In this document: positions 24,300-37,942 of the stretch, piece by piece
How positions within the stretch are numbered: position 1 is the first letter of the stretch
How the letters are laid out: each line of letters begins with the position of its first letter
Assembly: GCA_011316305.1 (NCBI GenBank)
Contig: SAUG01000015.1
Location: 496,001 to 560,000, forward strand
DNA length: 64,000 nucleotides
Source of the DNA: Rusavskia elegans
Taxonomy: Eukaryota; Ascomycota; Lecanoromycetes; Teloschistales; Teloschistaceae
Reading direction: 5' to 3'
Made by a program: the position numbers and the translations under genes
Notes under the pieces: generated by a model
Told to the model about the DNA's origin: nothing
Database searches by the model: none
What the model saw: the letters and a program-made list of their open reading frames with translations, nothing else

Positions 24300-25559
24300 A
24301 AAAATTAAAGAATTTAATATTCGATGATATCGCTAAGATAGTAAATTAGCTATAATTTCAATATCTTCTATTATCAAAAATTATAAAACTAACTAATCTA
24401 ATACTTTAAAAGCCAAATAATAGAAATGTTAATTTTAAATTCTAAATTCTATTATCTATATTTTAACGGAGACTAAATTTAACTAGCTAGAGATTTAATA
24501 GTAAATCGTTTCTTATATAATAGATTCGAACTAATTATATTCTACGCGAGCGTATAACTAAAAGGTCTAGAAACTCATCTATAAATTTTAAAAATTCTAA
24601 AAATAATAGAATTAATTTTCTACTATTAATAAAAAACGCGATATATATTAAATATCGAAATTATTAATAATTATAATAAAGCCGCTAATATAATAATAAT
24701 TCACGAATAATAGAAGTTTCTAATAAAAATTTAATGAATATATTATATCTATTATTAGAAATCTATACTATATTTTCATTATTATATATTAAATAATATA
24801 GAAACCTGTTATTAATAAACCGGTTTATAAAAAAATGATTTCTAGTATACGCGATATATTTGTTTAATTTTAAAATCCAGACGTAGATATATAGAAATAT
24901 ATATAGACTATCTAATATAAATTAAAAAACAACCGAACTATAGAAAATAAAAATAGAAGTTAGTTTTTTTTTTAATAAAAGTTCTTTATATATATCCGAA
25001 GATCAAATACCATTATAATCTTTAAGATAATTAATTAAAATATAAATAGCTTTTATCATTTATTCGTCGTAGCTATAGTTAGCCGAAAAATTTTAAATAT
25101 ATTAAAAAGTATATAGAAACGTACAGTATCCATTAATAAATGAAAACCGATAGATATAAATCTTATAGAAAATTTTAAAATTTTCGGTATTTTATATAGC
25201 TATGGAAAGGAATAATAATAGATTTTATTATTAAATTACTATCTATTCGATTTATTTAAATTATTAAAGACTCGATACTAGTAGTTATCGATCGATTTAC
25301 TAGAATAGCGAGATAGATTCTATATTATAAGTTAATTAATAAAAAAGAATTTACGAAATTTATTATCGATAAATTTTAATATAAAAAATTTATTTCTAAT
25401 AAAATTATTAGCGATGAAGATTTACTATTTATAAATATATTTTATCGCAAATCTACAATTATATAAAAATTAAATATCATTTAATCATAATATTCAAACT
25501 TTGAATAAATAAATAAATCGAATAATAGAATATATTCTTAGAATATTATATAAAGATAT
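24300..25559 (+). mobile_element. Ty3/gypsy relic, integrase part
   Basis: This continues the gypsy relic. The decayed frame at 25,270-25,314 reads DSILVVIDRFTRIAR, matching the integrase catalytic core (S-x-x-V-V-V-D-R-x-x-K). ISDEDLL near 25,410 corresponds to the second catalytic aspartate region. The order RT, RNase H, integrase is gypsy-type. The part 24,300-25,150 should hold the RNase H end and integrase zinc region but is too decayed to assign. Confidence 0.75.
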
Positions 25560-26602
25560 CGTTTTATTTGTTTTTTTAATACCCGATTAACCGTCGGTTT
25601 CGTATTTGATTCACTTTAGTATTGGAACGCAAGCGATAGATATACGATATAAAAACTAGTATTTTAGTTGAATTTATTTATATTAAAAAACTATATAAAA
25701 TTAATTTAAATCTTTTCCGTAATACGTTTATAGTACAAGCTTTTATAGTTTACTAGAAATATAATATAATAGAATTTTCGTATATATATATACTTTATAG
25801 TCGTTTTTTTCTTCTTTTTTTTTACTGGTATTTACTATCGTATTTAATATACGTATCTTTCGTAAAAGTTTAAAACTGTAGGCTAATATATATAGAACTT
25901 CTACTAGTTATACTATATGTATAACTTCAATTATATCTTTTTAATTTAGGGAAATAGAGCTTAAAACTGCCGAATTAGAGCTATTTAATAATATCGACGG
26001 AGTTTTCGCCAGTCTGTTTACTATAACGGACTTTAAATCCCGGAATCCGTTAGTCCTGTTTACGATACTAAAGTTTTATATTCTAAAGCCGCCCGAGCTA
26101 TATAGCTTTAGTAACCGTATTAAACTTCTAGTAGAAGCCTTTATTTTACTAGGATTCGAGCTAGTAGTCGAGCTAGTAGTTAAACTAGCAGTTATCGAGT
26201 ATCTAGATTGGTTAGCAGGCTATCTAGATTCGGATACGACTATAGAGAAAGACGAAGTAATAAAAGTAAAAAGTAGTATTATTACCTTACAGATAGTTCT
26301 AAAGGTTATATTAGTAGTTTATAATCGTACGTATTTCGAAGTAGTATAAAAGAATCTTGGTACGTAGAGGACTGCGAGTAATAAAGGGTATATATATAAG
26401 AGAGGAATAGTAATTAAATAGAAGATATAATAGAATAAAAACGATCAACTGCGCTATAAACCTTGCTTGACTTTTAACTGCGAAAATTCTTTACTATATA
26501 AGTAATAATTGTTGTTGCAGTATAAAAAGTTTATTAAAAACTACGATGATAAAACGTATATATATAATTATTCAATTATAACTCCGGATAGGAGTTCTAT
26601 GA
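25560..26602 (+). repeat. Repeat family B, copy B1, with open exon
   Basis: This ~1,043-bp repeat is homologous to B2 and more distantly to family A. AAAGATAT flanks it at 25552-25559 and 26603-26610, a possible 8-bp duplication. An uninterrupted frame runs from about 25,945 to a TAA at 26,346-26,348 (about 134 codons), includes FTITDFKSRNP, SNRIKLLVEA and YLDSD, and has no ATG. A splice-acceptor-like TTTAATTTAG precedes it, so it may be a downstream exon. I do not recognise the protein. Confidence 0.72.
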
Positions 26603-26610
26603 AAAGATAT

Positions 26611-29600
26611 ATATTTTGAAGTATTTTAGATAGCCGAGCTTCTACTAGCTATTATAAATAAATATAGAAAACGACTGCCTAGCTACTTTAATATAGACTA
26701 GAATCTCAATAAAATTGAATGCTAATAGATTGAATTTCTAGCTATCGTATTTTTCTCTAATCTTTAATAATCTAAACAAGTACTTACGACTTTCAAATTA
26801 ACTATCGCTCGTTTCTAGAATTTAGAGCTATCGAACCTAGCTTTAATTTTACTAGCTATATCGTCTGGTTCTACGTAGTATAAGAATTCGAAACTTTTTA
26901 TATATTACTAAAGATTATTAGTGTATTGTTTCAATTTTCGAAGCTTTATTTTAGCTATTCTAGATTTTATATCTGCATCTATATTAATTATATTATTATT
27001 ATTAATGGTTTATATCAATTTTTATAATCTTAAAAATCTTAAAAAAAACTTCTTTAGAAACTATCTAATAACTTCCGAGTAAATTTAATCGTCTATAGTT
27101 CTAATTCTACTATAGGTTCCTAGATAATTAATAGTAAATCGACCTCGCTATTTAAAGCTATCTACGCCCGGATTCTAATTACTATCTATCAAAGTTATTT
27201 TTTATTATATTCGAAGATAACCCGGATCTCTTTTCAATCTTTGGTTTTCCGATACCTCTATATTCGAATAATTTATTCGGCTTCGAAGTTATTACGCCTC
27301 CTAGTTACTTACCTCTAGGCTTTCTTTCGAATTTATTTTTTAATAATACTATTTTTAATTTAGTAATATATCTATTTTAATAGTATTAATTATAGATAAT
27401 ATTAAACTAGGTGGTTCCCGCTATTCTATTAATATAGTTTTAAAGCTCGAGACCTATTCGAACTATTAAAATTAGAAGAAAGCTATTATAGCCTACTTCG
27501 TTTTTAATAATCTCCGAGCCGTTATTAAAGGTTTTATATCCTCGGTTTCTAACTATAAGAAGAAATATATATACTATACCTATATAATAAATAAAGCGAC
27601 TTATAATACTAATATTAAAAGCTTAATTAAAGGTAAAATATTAAATAATATAAAAATAATAGATGAATTCTAGATATATGATAGAATTTATAGTACCGAT
27701 AAATTTATAGAATTTTAAATCTAGCTAAATACTTTTTATTATAATAGCTTTTTTAAAAATATAGAAGCTTATATATCTAAACTTCGCGAGTTTACTAATA
27801 GAATTTTAACTTTTTATTTAAAAATTCCTTCGGGGCTTTAGAGATTTATCTATAATGATATTATCGTTTGTAATAAAAATAAATTAAAATCGAAGTTGGT
27901 TATTATAGATAAAACTATTAGTATTACTATTAGTAAAAAGTATCTCTAATATAGTAATAGCGAGTTTATTATTATTAGAACTAAAGCCTTTCTATTTATA
28001 TTTTACCCGAATAAATAATTTATTAAAGTCGACGACAATTCCTGCTTTAATCGAGATAGTTATATAAATAATATCTACTATAGCCTATATTCTAAATTTA
28101 AAAAGGTTTCGATAGTGGAAAAATAAAATGATAGCGGCGGTAAATTCTAGAAGGGTAATAATAATAGAGGTAAAGGCGGTAAAAAAAAGAAGGTAAAGAT
28201 AATAGATCTAAAAATGATAAATCTAAAGATAATAAATTTAAAAATAAATCGATCGAATCTAAAAAGCTTTTAAATTTTATTATATAACTTTAGCTTCGTA
28301 ACTTTTATTTCTACAGCTTATCGACTTTATTAAATAGATTAGATCGTACTAATAGTTAGATATTCGACTATATCTATAATCGATATTAGTAGTACTTTTA
28401 GTCTCTGACCGATTACTAAAAGTACTATTATATTTTACTGTTTTATTGATAGTAGCTACCGTTCTATGGAATTCTATAATATCATTTATATCTCTAGGTT
28501 TAGTATTAATCTTCCATTAATATTATAAGTTTAGAAAATAGATATTAAAGTAATTATTAAAGACTATAGCTTTAACTTGAACATTAGTATTTCGAATCCA
28601 TTATTAACTACTTATATATATAAAGAAGTCTATATCTATTAAATATTAATTTTATATAGCGGGGCTCTATAACATCTTTTTTTTTTTTTCTATTTTTTTT
28701 TTTATTTTCGTCTTTATCTTTATTATATAGCTTTAAAGGCCCTTGTTAAAATATCGATAAAAGTAAAAAATATATAGTATACCTGGCTTAAATATCTAAA
28801 TTATAAGAATTCTTATAAATTAGCAATTATATCTATAGTAATCGATTTATTTAAAGTTTCTAAACCTAAATTCGATTTCTATAAAATTTAAATTAAGAGT
28901 AAATTAAATAAATAGCTTTATAAATACTTCAGCCGTCCCGATAGCAGTTTTATAGATATTATTTATTGTAATTATATAGGTTCTATTTATAAAAGTAATA
29001 TTGAAATAGTATACGATAAAAATTATTAACTTTTTATTTTTTTAGATAAAAATATCTAGAAAAACAGTGTCTATATAACTAATATAAAAGATATTTCTAA
29101 AGATTTATAATACTAGAACTATTTCTATATCTATAATTAAAAAAATATTATCATTATTTAAGTTTCTTTATAGTAATTATAAGTTTAGAAGCTATATTAT
29201 ATCTAAAAATACTATCTAAAAATACTCTTAATAAAAGTATCTCATATATATTTTATAATCGATAATAGAATAGTATCTCCGGATATTTCGAGAAGATGTT
29301 AATATATAAAATCTATTTTTTATTAAATTATATTAGTTTTAGTAAAGAATATTAGCTGCTATTTATTAAAGCTTCATTATTTTTTATTATTGTTATTCTA
29401 ATAGTAAACTAGATATTAGTCTATATTAAAAGAAATATAATAAACTTTTAGATTTAAACTATTTTTTTATTTTAGATTTTATAGCGATTTTAATATATAG
29501 TAAATAAATTCAGAAGTTTTATAATTAGAACTATAAATATATTTCAATCGGTTACTTTAGTAATATTATCTATAAACTATTAAAGTTTTAAAATAATATC

Positions 29601-30075
29601 GTCCGTATTTCTTCTATAGTATTTAAAAAAATAAATTAAAATCTAGATTTATTAAATCTATTGAGGTTAGAAGAATTAAAAGATAAACTTTAATAATAGC
29701 TTCTACGAAAACGGCAGCGTACTAATAGAAGATCTAATTTTAATAGATTATAGTTATAATCTGGTAATCTTTTATAAATAACTAAACTAATAATTTTCTT
29801 TTACTAAATTCTAATATTTTACCGAATTTATTTTACCTATAATTAAATTCTATTACCGGCTAATTTATCTACTAGTTTCCGTATTACCGAAATTAATAAT
29901 TCCAATTTAGATTCTAATTTGGATTTTAATAAACTATCGTTCTATTTATAGATTATAGTATCTCGTCCGTAAATCGATTATATTAACTAGTTCTTTTATT
30001 AAAATTCTAAATAATCATTTTTAATTCCGGATATCAGATAACTATAATTGTTTTTTATTAGATCTAATTATAAAT
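26611..30075 (+). mobile_element. Copia-2b, 5'-truncated copy, first part
   Basis: Similarity to copia-2a and copia-2c begins by about 26,640 in the Gag leader and runs to the A3 insertion. It has no 5' LTR. It holds the Gag linker region rich in Lys/Asn codons (about 28,130-28,270) and the integrase region. All frames are broken. Confidence 0.75.
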
Positions 30076-30090
30076 ATCTATATAGTTATT

Positions 30091-31019
30091 CCTTTCTGCA
30101 AGATTTCTATCTGGAATTATATTAAGTTTTTATATATATATTTTTTATTAACGTTATATACGGCAACGATTATTATATTTCACGTATAAAGAAATTTTCA
30201 CAGCTAAAGTTCGTCAGACAAGGTTTATAGCGTAGTTAATTACTTCTATTTCACTATTTCTTTCTTTATTCGCGATTACAAATCCTCTACTATTTCTTCC
30301 TCGACGTTATAAAAAATTATAAATAGCTAACATTTCCGCTATATCTACCTACTATACTACGAAGCAATTATCTATAGTTTTCGCGTCGGCTATATTTATT
30401 ATATAACCTATATCTAAATATTCTATTAAACTATTAAAGTATTCTTTAGTTTATTTAGTTTCGAAAGAGTCGCTAGATAGTATACTAGCTACTATAGCTA
30501 GAAGTTTTACCCGGTCGATTAGATTAAAAAAGAGTAGGAAAATCGGATAGCGCGTTTTAAAAATAGTAAAAAAAAGATTTAAATTAAAATTAAAATAGAT
30601 CACTCTAGCTATAATAAAATAGTCGACGACAACGCGGATAGATATAATTATTACCGATATACTACTATCTGGTTATATTTATAACTATAGCTATTACGGG
30701 AGTATATACGTATATAAAAGCTTTTAGTAAATCGTAGTATTTACGAAGGGCTTATATTACTGGTAAAAGAAAAAGAAAAAGAAAAAGCGATAACTACGAG
30801 GTATATTTCTCTATAAATATTTCTACGTTATATTATCGATAGAGGAATATATTATATTATTAAATAAATTTAAATTATATTTCTATAGAACTATTATTGA
30901 CGTTAATTAAATCAGAATATAAATTCTGCTACTGTATATTTAAAACTGGTATACTAACGCTTGATTTACTTACCGAACCACTGGTTTACGGGGTATAAAA
31001 ACTAAAATAAATTAACTAA
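30091..31019 (-). repeat. Repeat family A, copy A3, inserted in copia-2b
   Basis: This ~929-bp copy is flanked by ATCTATATAGTTATT (30076-30090) and ATCTATATATTTATT (31020-31034), 14 of 15 matching. The complete copia-2c (minus strand, near 54,695-54,725) preserves the empty site with a single ATCTATATATTTATT. That confirms both the insertion and its duplication. Confidence 0.85.
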
Positions 31020-31034
31020 ATCTATATATTTATT

Positions 31035-32765
31035 CATAGTATAAACAAACAAACTATATTAGATTTTTCTAAATTCTAGTTATATGAAAAAGCTATAGAG
31101 TTACTCTATACCGATAAATAGTTTAAAGCTATAGAAAGAAAACTAGTATTACTAGAACTAAACGATATTTAGATATTAAATACTAAAAAACTACTATCTT
31201 CTATACATTATTTTCTAGCAGGTAAATAGATATACAAGGTTATAACGGATATCGATAGTAAAATTATACGCTTTAAAGTTTACTAGGTTCCTTATAGCTT
31301 TATATAGAAAGCCGGCGTTAATTTTATAATACAACCTTTGTTTCTATCATTAAACTAATATTCTATAAAGCTATTTTCGCTATAGCTATCGTCTACGGTC
31401 TAGAAATCGATTAAATAGACGTTAAAATCGCCTTCTTCTACAGTTAGAAAGATAAGATAATCTAAATAAGAAATCCTACTGGTTTTAATAATATTAATTT
31501 AATATATAAACTTCGGTTGACTCTTTATAGTTTTAAATAATTACTTCGGGTCTAGTATTACTATTTCGCTAAATTCCTCGCTACTATCGGCTCTAAATCT
31601 TGAAAATCTAATTATATTAATCTCAATTATAGTATAATTATCATCGGCGTTTATATTAATAATTTTTTTATATTACGCTAGTTATTAAAACTTTAGTAAT
31701 ATTAAAGTATATCTAAATAAATGTTTCTAAATATTAGATTTAAGTTTTATTAATTTCTACTTTGTTATAAAGATTATCCGAAACCGGAAATTCTATTTTA
31801 TTTAGTTAAACTAAACGACTTATATTAAATAGATTCTAAAAAATAACAGTTTCGCTATCTATAAAAAAAAATATTTCTATTTCTATAGATTTTTGACTTT
31901 ATTTAGAAACTATTTTCGCTAGTTAAAATAACCTTCTATAGATAAAATCTAAATATTAGAATACTTTCGACTTTTTATTATATACTATATTTAGAACCCG
32001 TTCCGATAATATTTTAACTATTTCTATTATTAGTCGATATTTATCTAATTCTATAAGCTACTACTATAATATTAATTCTAAAATTATTAAATATTTATAT
32101 AAAATAGTTTACTTTACTTTCATTTATAGAAGCGATCTATAAAAGTTTCGGGATATACCGATACCGATTAGATAGATAATGATAACACCTATCGTAATAT
32201 ATTTAGGTATATTAGATCCGGCGCTATTAGCTAGATTTCTAAGCGGCAAACTATTATAGCTATATTAACTATCGAAATAGAATTAAATAGGAAGATTAAA
32301 GCTATTAAAGAAGCTATTTAATTAAACTATTTTCTAAATTAGTTATAAATCGACGATAATAATCTAAATACTACTTTATATATAGTAAATCTCTCTAGTA
32401 ATAATTAGATACTATTTTTTTTTTAATTTATAGTTTTATATTTATACTAAATATAATAATATCTATATTAAATTCCTATAGAAAAAGATCGCTAATAAAG
32501 CTATCGACTTCTAGTATATTCTAACGGAGTAAATAGTTGCTAATAGACTTATTTGAACTCTAGATAAAGCTAAATTCGAGATTTCCTAGATAGTATTTAG
32601 GTTTAAAAATCTAAAAACGTTTTAAACTTTAAGCGATAATAGCGATAATCTATCTAAATTTTAAGGATTTTTCTAATACCCCCGGAAAATAATTAACTCC
32701 GGGGTACAAGCGATTACTATATATCTATATATATTATCTTCGGAAAACCTAATAATATATACTAT
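31035..32765 (+). mobile_element. Copia-2b, second part (RT and RNase H)
   Basis: This continues after A3. The RT segment near 31,520-31,690 parallels the decayed LYGLKQ and GVYINN region of copia-2c. Similarity to copia-2c stops at about 32,765, so the 3' LTR is missing. Confidence 0.72.
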
Positions 32766-33599
32766 AGAAAGTAGGTTACAAATTTCAATGATATATTGAT
32801 TGGCTATAGAGACGACATTATATAGAATAGCAAATTAATTAGCAATTAGAGCTATATCTCGTATGATAATCTTTCAATAATCTTTTAGCGGTAATATTAT
32901 ATTTTTATTAATAGATAATTATAATTCATTGATATAATCTGTAAATAGTCTCTATAATATAATAGACTATCTTAGATAGCAAACTTTTATAAACAGCTTA
33001 TTTAAACTCCTAGTATAGGAATTTACTACAGAACTTCATTTATTATAATGAAACTAGAATATTATTAAAACTCACTACTATTCTATATTCAAATCTAAAA
33101 TTTAAAATATTAATAAAATATTATATATAAAAGTAAATAAATCTTTCTAGAATATTAAATATTAAATTATATTTATATTTTACTATCTATAGCGATCGTC
33201 CTTTATAATTATATCTATCAGCTTTATTGTTATCTTCAAGAAATAATCTATAATTTTAGAACTTCTATAATATTTATAGATAAAAATCGCCAGCGATAGA
33301 AGACTAAAGATATCAGATATACCAGCCGTCCAATATTAAAAAGAAATAGAAGAAACTTTTACTAAATAATAAATATATCAGAGACTATAAAATAGCAGAT
33401 TGAAGAAGTTTCGAGACAGATACTATATATCTTAATCTATTATTATACAATCGGGGTCGTCGTCGAAATAGATTACTAACGCTTTGACTTTATAGTTACA
33501 AGCTTTAATCGTCTAGTAGTAGATAAAGTCCCCGGGTTTAATAGTATCGTATAACTTATATTTATAAACGATCTTTTACTATATAAGAATATATATATA
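32766..33599. other. AT-rich DNA between copia-2b and copia-2a
   Basis: No gene was identified. The part at about 33,340-33,560 is somewhat richer in GC and CA, but no frame or family could be assigned. Confidence 0.5.
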
Positions 33600-36324
33600 T
33601 ATTGGAAGTACGTGTTACGTATAACAGCTATACTAAGGCGCTAAAACCGCTAGTACCGATCGGTTCTAATAGTTCCAAGCGATAAAGTCCTGCTATTTCC
33701 TTTTTATATACTTATTTCAGGCGAAAGCCTACTTTAGTAAATTAATTTTAATATTCTCTATATATAATTTTAATAGATTGTAAACTCGGAAAAATATATC
33801 GAGTAAATTTATAATAGTTATTATTATTCGTAAATATTATATCTTTATATTTAACGCCCTTTTAAATATTTAAAGAATTTTTTCTTCTATCTATTTCTAC
33901 TTTTCTCTTCCGTTAGAGCCGATATATACTATTAAACCGTATAAAGTATCTATTACGGCGAACAACGAAATCTATAGTTATACTACTATCTATCTATAAG
34001 TATTCCGGTAACTACCGAAATTATAAATAGCTAAATTAACCTTTTTTCGTTTTACCTTACGATTCCTTTTAGCTATTTAAACTATTGACCTCTTTACTTT
34101 TAAATAAAACTATTAAGTCGCTAATTCACAATATATAGATATATTACTACTACCGTATACAATATAGATACGTTACTCTACTAATATAGAGGGCTAGTAT
34201 ACGAATAAAGGATACTCTGCCGCGAATTATTATATGGAATATTCTAGCTAACGTTTCTATCCTTATATAGACGCTATAGTAACCTAGATAGCTCTAGCTA
34301 TAATAATAAATACGGGAAGCGACTATCTAGTTAATTTAGTATAGGCTAGAACCTCTATAAAACCGGAGGCTAGTAGATTTTAATTCTAGCTATTATATTT
34401 CTTCTAACCTTCTAATAATCTAAATAAACCTTTACTATTTCTAAACTAACTACCTTGTTCCTACTTCCAGAACTATTAAGCCTAGCCTTTAGTATTACTA
34501 GCTATATCGTCTCGTCTTAAATAGTATAAGAACTCGAAGCTTTCTATTTATTACTAAGGACTACTACTATTATTATATCGTTATAACTTTCGAAGCTTGA
34601 TCTAATCTACTCTAAGCCTTATATATATCTCTATATTACTACTATTAGTAAAGCTTTATACTGATTCCTATAACCTTAATAGTTTAAAACAATATTTTCT
34701 TTAGTAACTACCTAATAACCTCCGGGTAAGCTAAACCGCCTATAATTTCTAATTTTCTATTAAAGATTTCGGGTTTCTATATAATTAAAAATAAATCGAC
34801 CTCGATATTTAGAATTAACTACGCCCGGATTTTAATTACTTTCTGCTATTAAAATTTCTTTCTATTATATCTAAAAACGACCCGGACCTCTTTATAGCTT
34901 TTAATTCCTCCTTCCTCTCCCTCCCGATACTTCTAAGCCCGAATAATTTATTCGGCTTCAAAATTATTACTTCTCTAGACTATTTACTATCTAGATTCTC
35001 TATAATATCCGACTTCTACGGCGTTATTTTTTACGGAACTTTAATTTAATCTAGTACTAAACTCGGTAATATATCTACCTCTATACTAACTATAGATAAC
35101 GTTAAACTAGAAGGTTTCGGCTATCCTATTAATATAGTTCCGAAGTTCGAAATCTATTTAGATTATAAAAACTAGAAGGAAAATATAATAGTCTACTATA
35201 TTTTTAATAATTTCCGAATAATTATTAAAGGTTTTCTATTTTTAGATATTCCGAGTACGAGAAAGAATATATAAAAATCGTTTATATAGTTATTAAAATA
35301 ACCTATAATGTTAATACTAAAAACTTTATTAAAAATATTATATTAGATAATTAAAAAATACTAGATAAATTGTAGATATATTAAAAAATCTATAGTATTA
35401 GTAAATTTATAGAATTTAATCTCTATCTAGATATTCTATTTATAATAGTTTTTTTTTAAAAATATAGAAATATATATAGCTAGATTTTATAAAATCTTTT
35501 AATAAAATTTTATCTATAAACGTTACTATTTTAAAAAGCTTATTTATTTTAAATTTTTTTTAAAACTTTAGTATCTTTTTTAGCTACTTCTAGACTTTAT
35601 TTATTTTAAGTAATATTATCGTTAATAATTAAAATAAATAAAAATAGAAGATAGTTATTCTAGATAAAACTATTGGTACTACAATTAGTAAAAAGTATTA
35701 CTAATATAATAGTACCGAGTCTACTACTATTAGAATTAAAGTCTTTCTATTTATAAATAACTCGAATTAGTTAATTAATAAAGTTAACTATAATACCCAC
35801 TATAATCGAAATAGCTATAAAAAAAAGATCTAATATAACCTTTTTTCCTAAATTATAAAAAGCTTAAATAGTAAAAAAAAGAAGGATAGCGGTAGTAAAT
35901 ACTAATAAGATAATAATAATAGAAACAGAAATAGTAAAAAAAAGTATAGTAAAAATAGTAAAAATAAAAAATCTAAAGATAAATCTACTAAATCCGAAAA
36001 GTTATTAAACTTTATTAAAATAATAACGGCTTTTACTAATTTAAACTTTATAACTTTCGTTTCTATAATTTTATCGGCTTTATTAAAAAAGCTGGATTTT
36101 ACTAATAAATAGATATTCGACTATATCTATAACTATTATACTATTTCAAGATAGTATTATTCTATCGATTCTAATATAAAATCTATTAAAAGTAGACCAT
36201 TAACGGTATTAGTAGCGCTATTAGTTTCTAACCGATTACTATAGTATTTAATTACGTTATTAATAGTAAATACCGCTTTCTAGAATTCTATAATATTTTT
36301 TATATCTCTAAAACCGGCGCTAAT
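33600..36324 (+). mobile_element. Copia-2a, 5' part with its LTR
   Basis: A 176-bp 5' LTR (33600-33775) starts TATTGGAAG and ends ATTTTAATA. It is followed by a GTAAACTCGG primer-site region and a decayed Gag that matches 2b and 2c. It is interrupted at 36,332 by repeat B2. Confidence 0.78.
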
Positions 36325-36332
36325 CTACTATT

Positions 36333-37341
36333 TATTGTTTTATTTGTTTATTTGGTATTCGGTCAACCGTCGGTTCCGTAAGTATTTTAGTTTAGTATTG
36401 ATACGCTAGCGTTAGATATATAGTATAAAAACTAGTACTTCAATCTACTTAACTTAAACTAAAAAACTATATAAAATTAACTCGAATCTATTTTATAATA
36501 CGTTCGTAGTATAAGTTTTTATAGTTTATTTAAAATATAACGTAGCGGATATTTCGTAATATATATACTTCTTCTTTTTTTACTAGTATCTACTATGGTA
36601 TCTAACGTATATATTCTCCGTAATAGCCTAGACTATAGGCTAATATATATAGAATCTCTACTAATAATACTAGACCTGGATTTTTAGTATCTTTTAAAGT
36701 AGTTACTAATAGAATCCTTTATCTATAACTATAATTATACCTTTCTAATTAGAAGAAATAGAGCTCGAAACCGCTAAATTCGAGCTATTTAATAACGTCG
36801 ACCGAGTTCTCGCTAGTCCGTCTACTATAACGGACTTTAAATCCCGAGATCCGTTAGTCCTAATTATAATATTAAAGTTTTTTATTCGAAATCTGCCGGA
36901 GCCGTACGGTTTTAGCGACTATATTAAATTTCTAGTAGAAATCTTTATTCTACTAGAATCCGAACTAGTAGTTATCGAGTATCTAAATAGGTTAGTAGAC
37001 CGTCTAGATTCGGGCGCGACCGTAGATAAAGACGAAGTAATAAAGGTAAAAAATAGTATTACCGCCTGGTAGGTAGTCTTGGAGGCTATATTAATAGCTT
37101 ATAATCGTACGTATTTCGAACTAGTATAAGGGAATTATAGAGGAGAAATATTAATTTTATAGAGAATATAATAGAATAAAAACGATCAACTACGCTGCAA
37201 ACTTTAGTTAACTTTTAACTACGAAAACTCTTTGCTATACAAGTAATAACTATTATTACCGTATGAAAACTACGGTAATAAAGCGTATATATATAATAAC
37301 TCAATTATTACCCCGGACAGGGGCCCTATAAAGAGACTATA
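36333..37341 (+). repeat. Repeat family B, copy B2, inserted in copia-2a
   Basis: This ~1,009-bp copy is flanked by exact CTACTATT at 36325-36332 and 37342-37349. Alignment with copia-2c (near 55,355-55,375, minus strand) shows the uninterrupted site with one copy of this segment, so it is a true 8-bp target duplication. The B1 exon is conserved here with a single internal stop (TAG) before the shared end. Confidence 0.8.
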
Positions 37342-37349
37342 CTACTATT

Positions 37350-37942
37350 AATATTATTAATTTAAAAGATAGACGTTAAAAAAATTATAAAAGATTTTAG
37401 CTTTAGTTTTAATTATACGACAGTCTATTTCTATTAAATATTAATATTTTATAGCTCGGCTTTATAAAATTTTCTTTTCTTTCTATTTCTTCTTCGTTTT
37501 TATCTTTATCTTTATTTTTACTAATACCTAATATAGCTCTAAAAGCCCTCGCTAGAATATCGGTAGAGGTAGATAGTATCTAGTATACCCGGTATAGATA
37601 CCTAAATAACTAGAATTTATAAAAATTAACGAATATATCTATAGATATCGATCTATTCAAAGTTTCTAAACCTAAATCTAACTTTTATAAAATTTATTTT
37701 CCAGGTAAAGAATATCAATAGCTTTATAGAAACTATATCCATCCCGGTAGCGGCTTTATAGACTTTATTTATACTAACCGTATAGATTCTATTTAAAAAG
37801 GTAAAGTTCTAGTCATATATAATAGAAGTAAATATATCTTTATATTTCTAGATATAGAAACCGAAAAGTATAGTATTTATATAATTAAAATATAAGACGT
37901 TCCCGAAATTCTAGATATTAGAACTATTTCTATACCTATAAT
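37350..37942 (+). mobile_element. Copia-2a, remainder after B2
   Basis: This continues copia-2a, matching copia-2b at about 28,520-29,130. It ends where an oppositely oriented copy (2d) begins with its LTR at 37,943. Confidence 0.68.

Noticed and set aside
25560..37341. B1 and B2 as LTRs of one large element, since they are direct repeats about 11 kb apart
   Set aside because: Each has its own TSD-like flank, B2 sits inside a copia copy with an empty site known elsewhere, and the DNA between belongs to two separate copia-2 copies.
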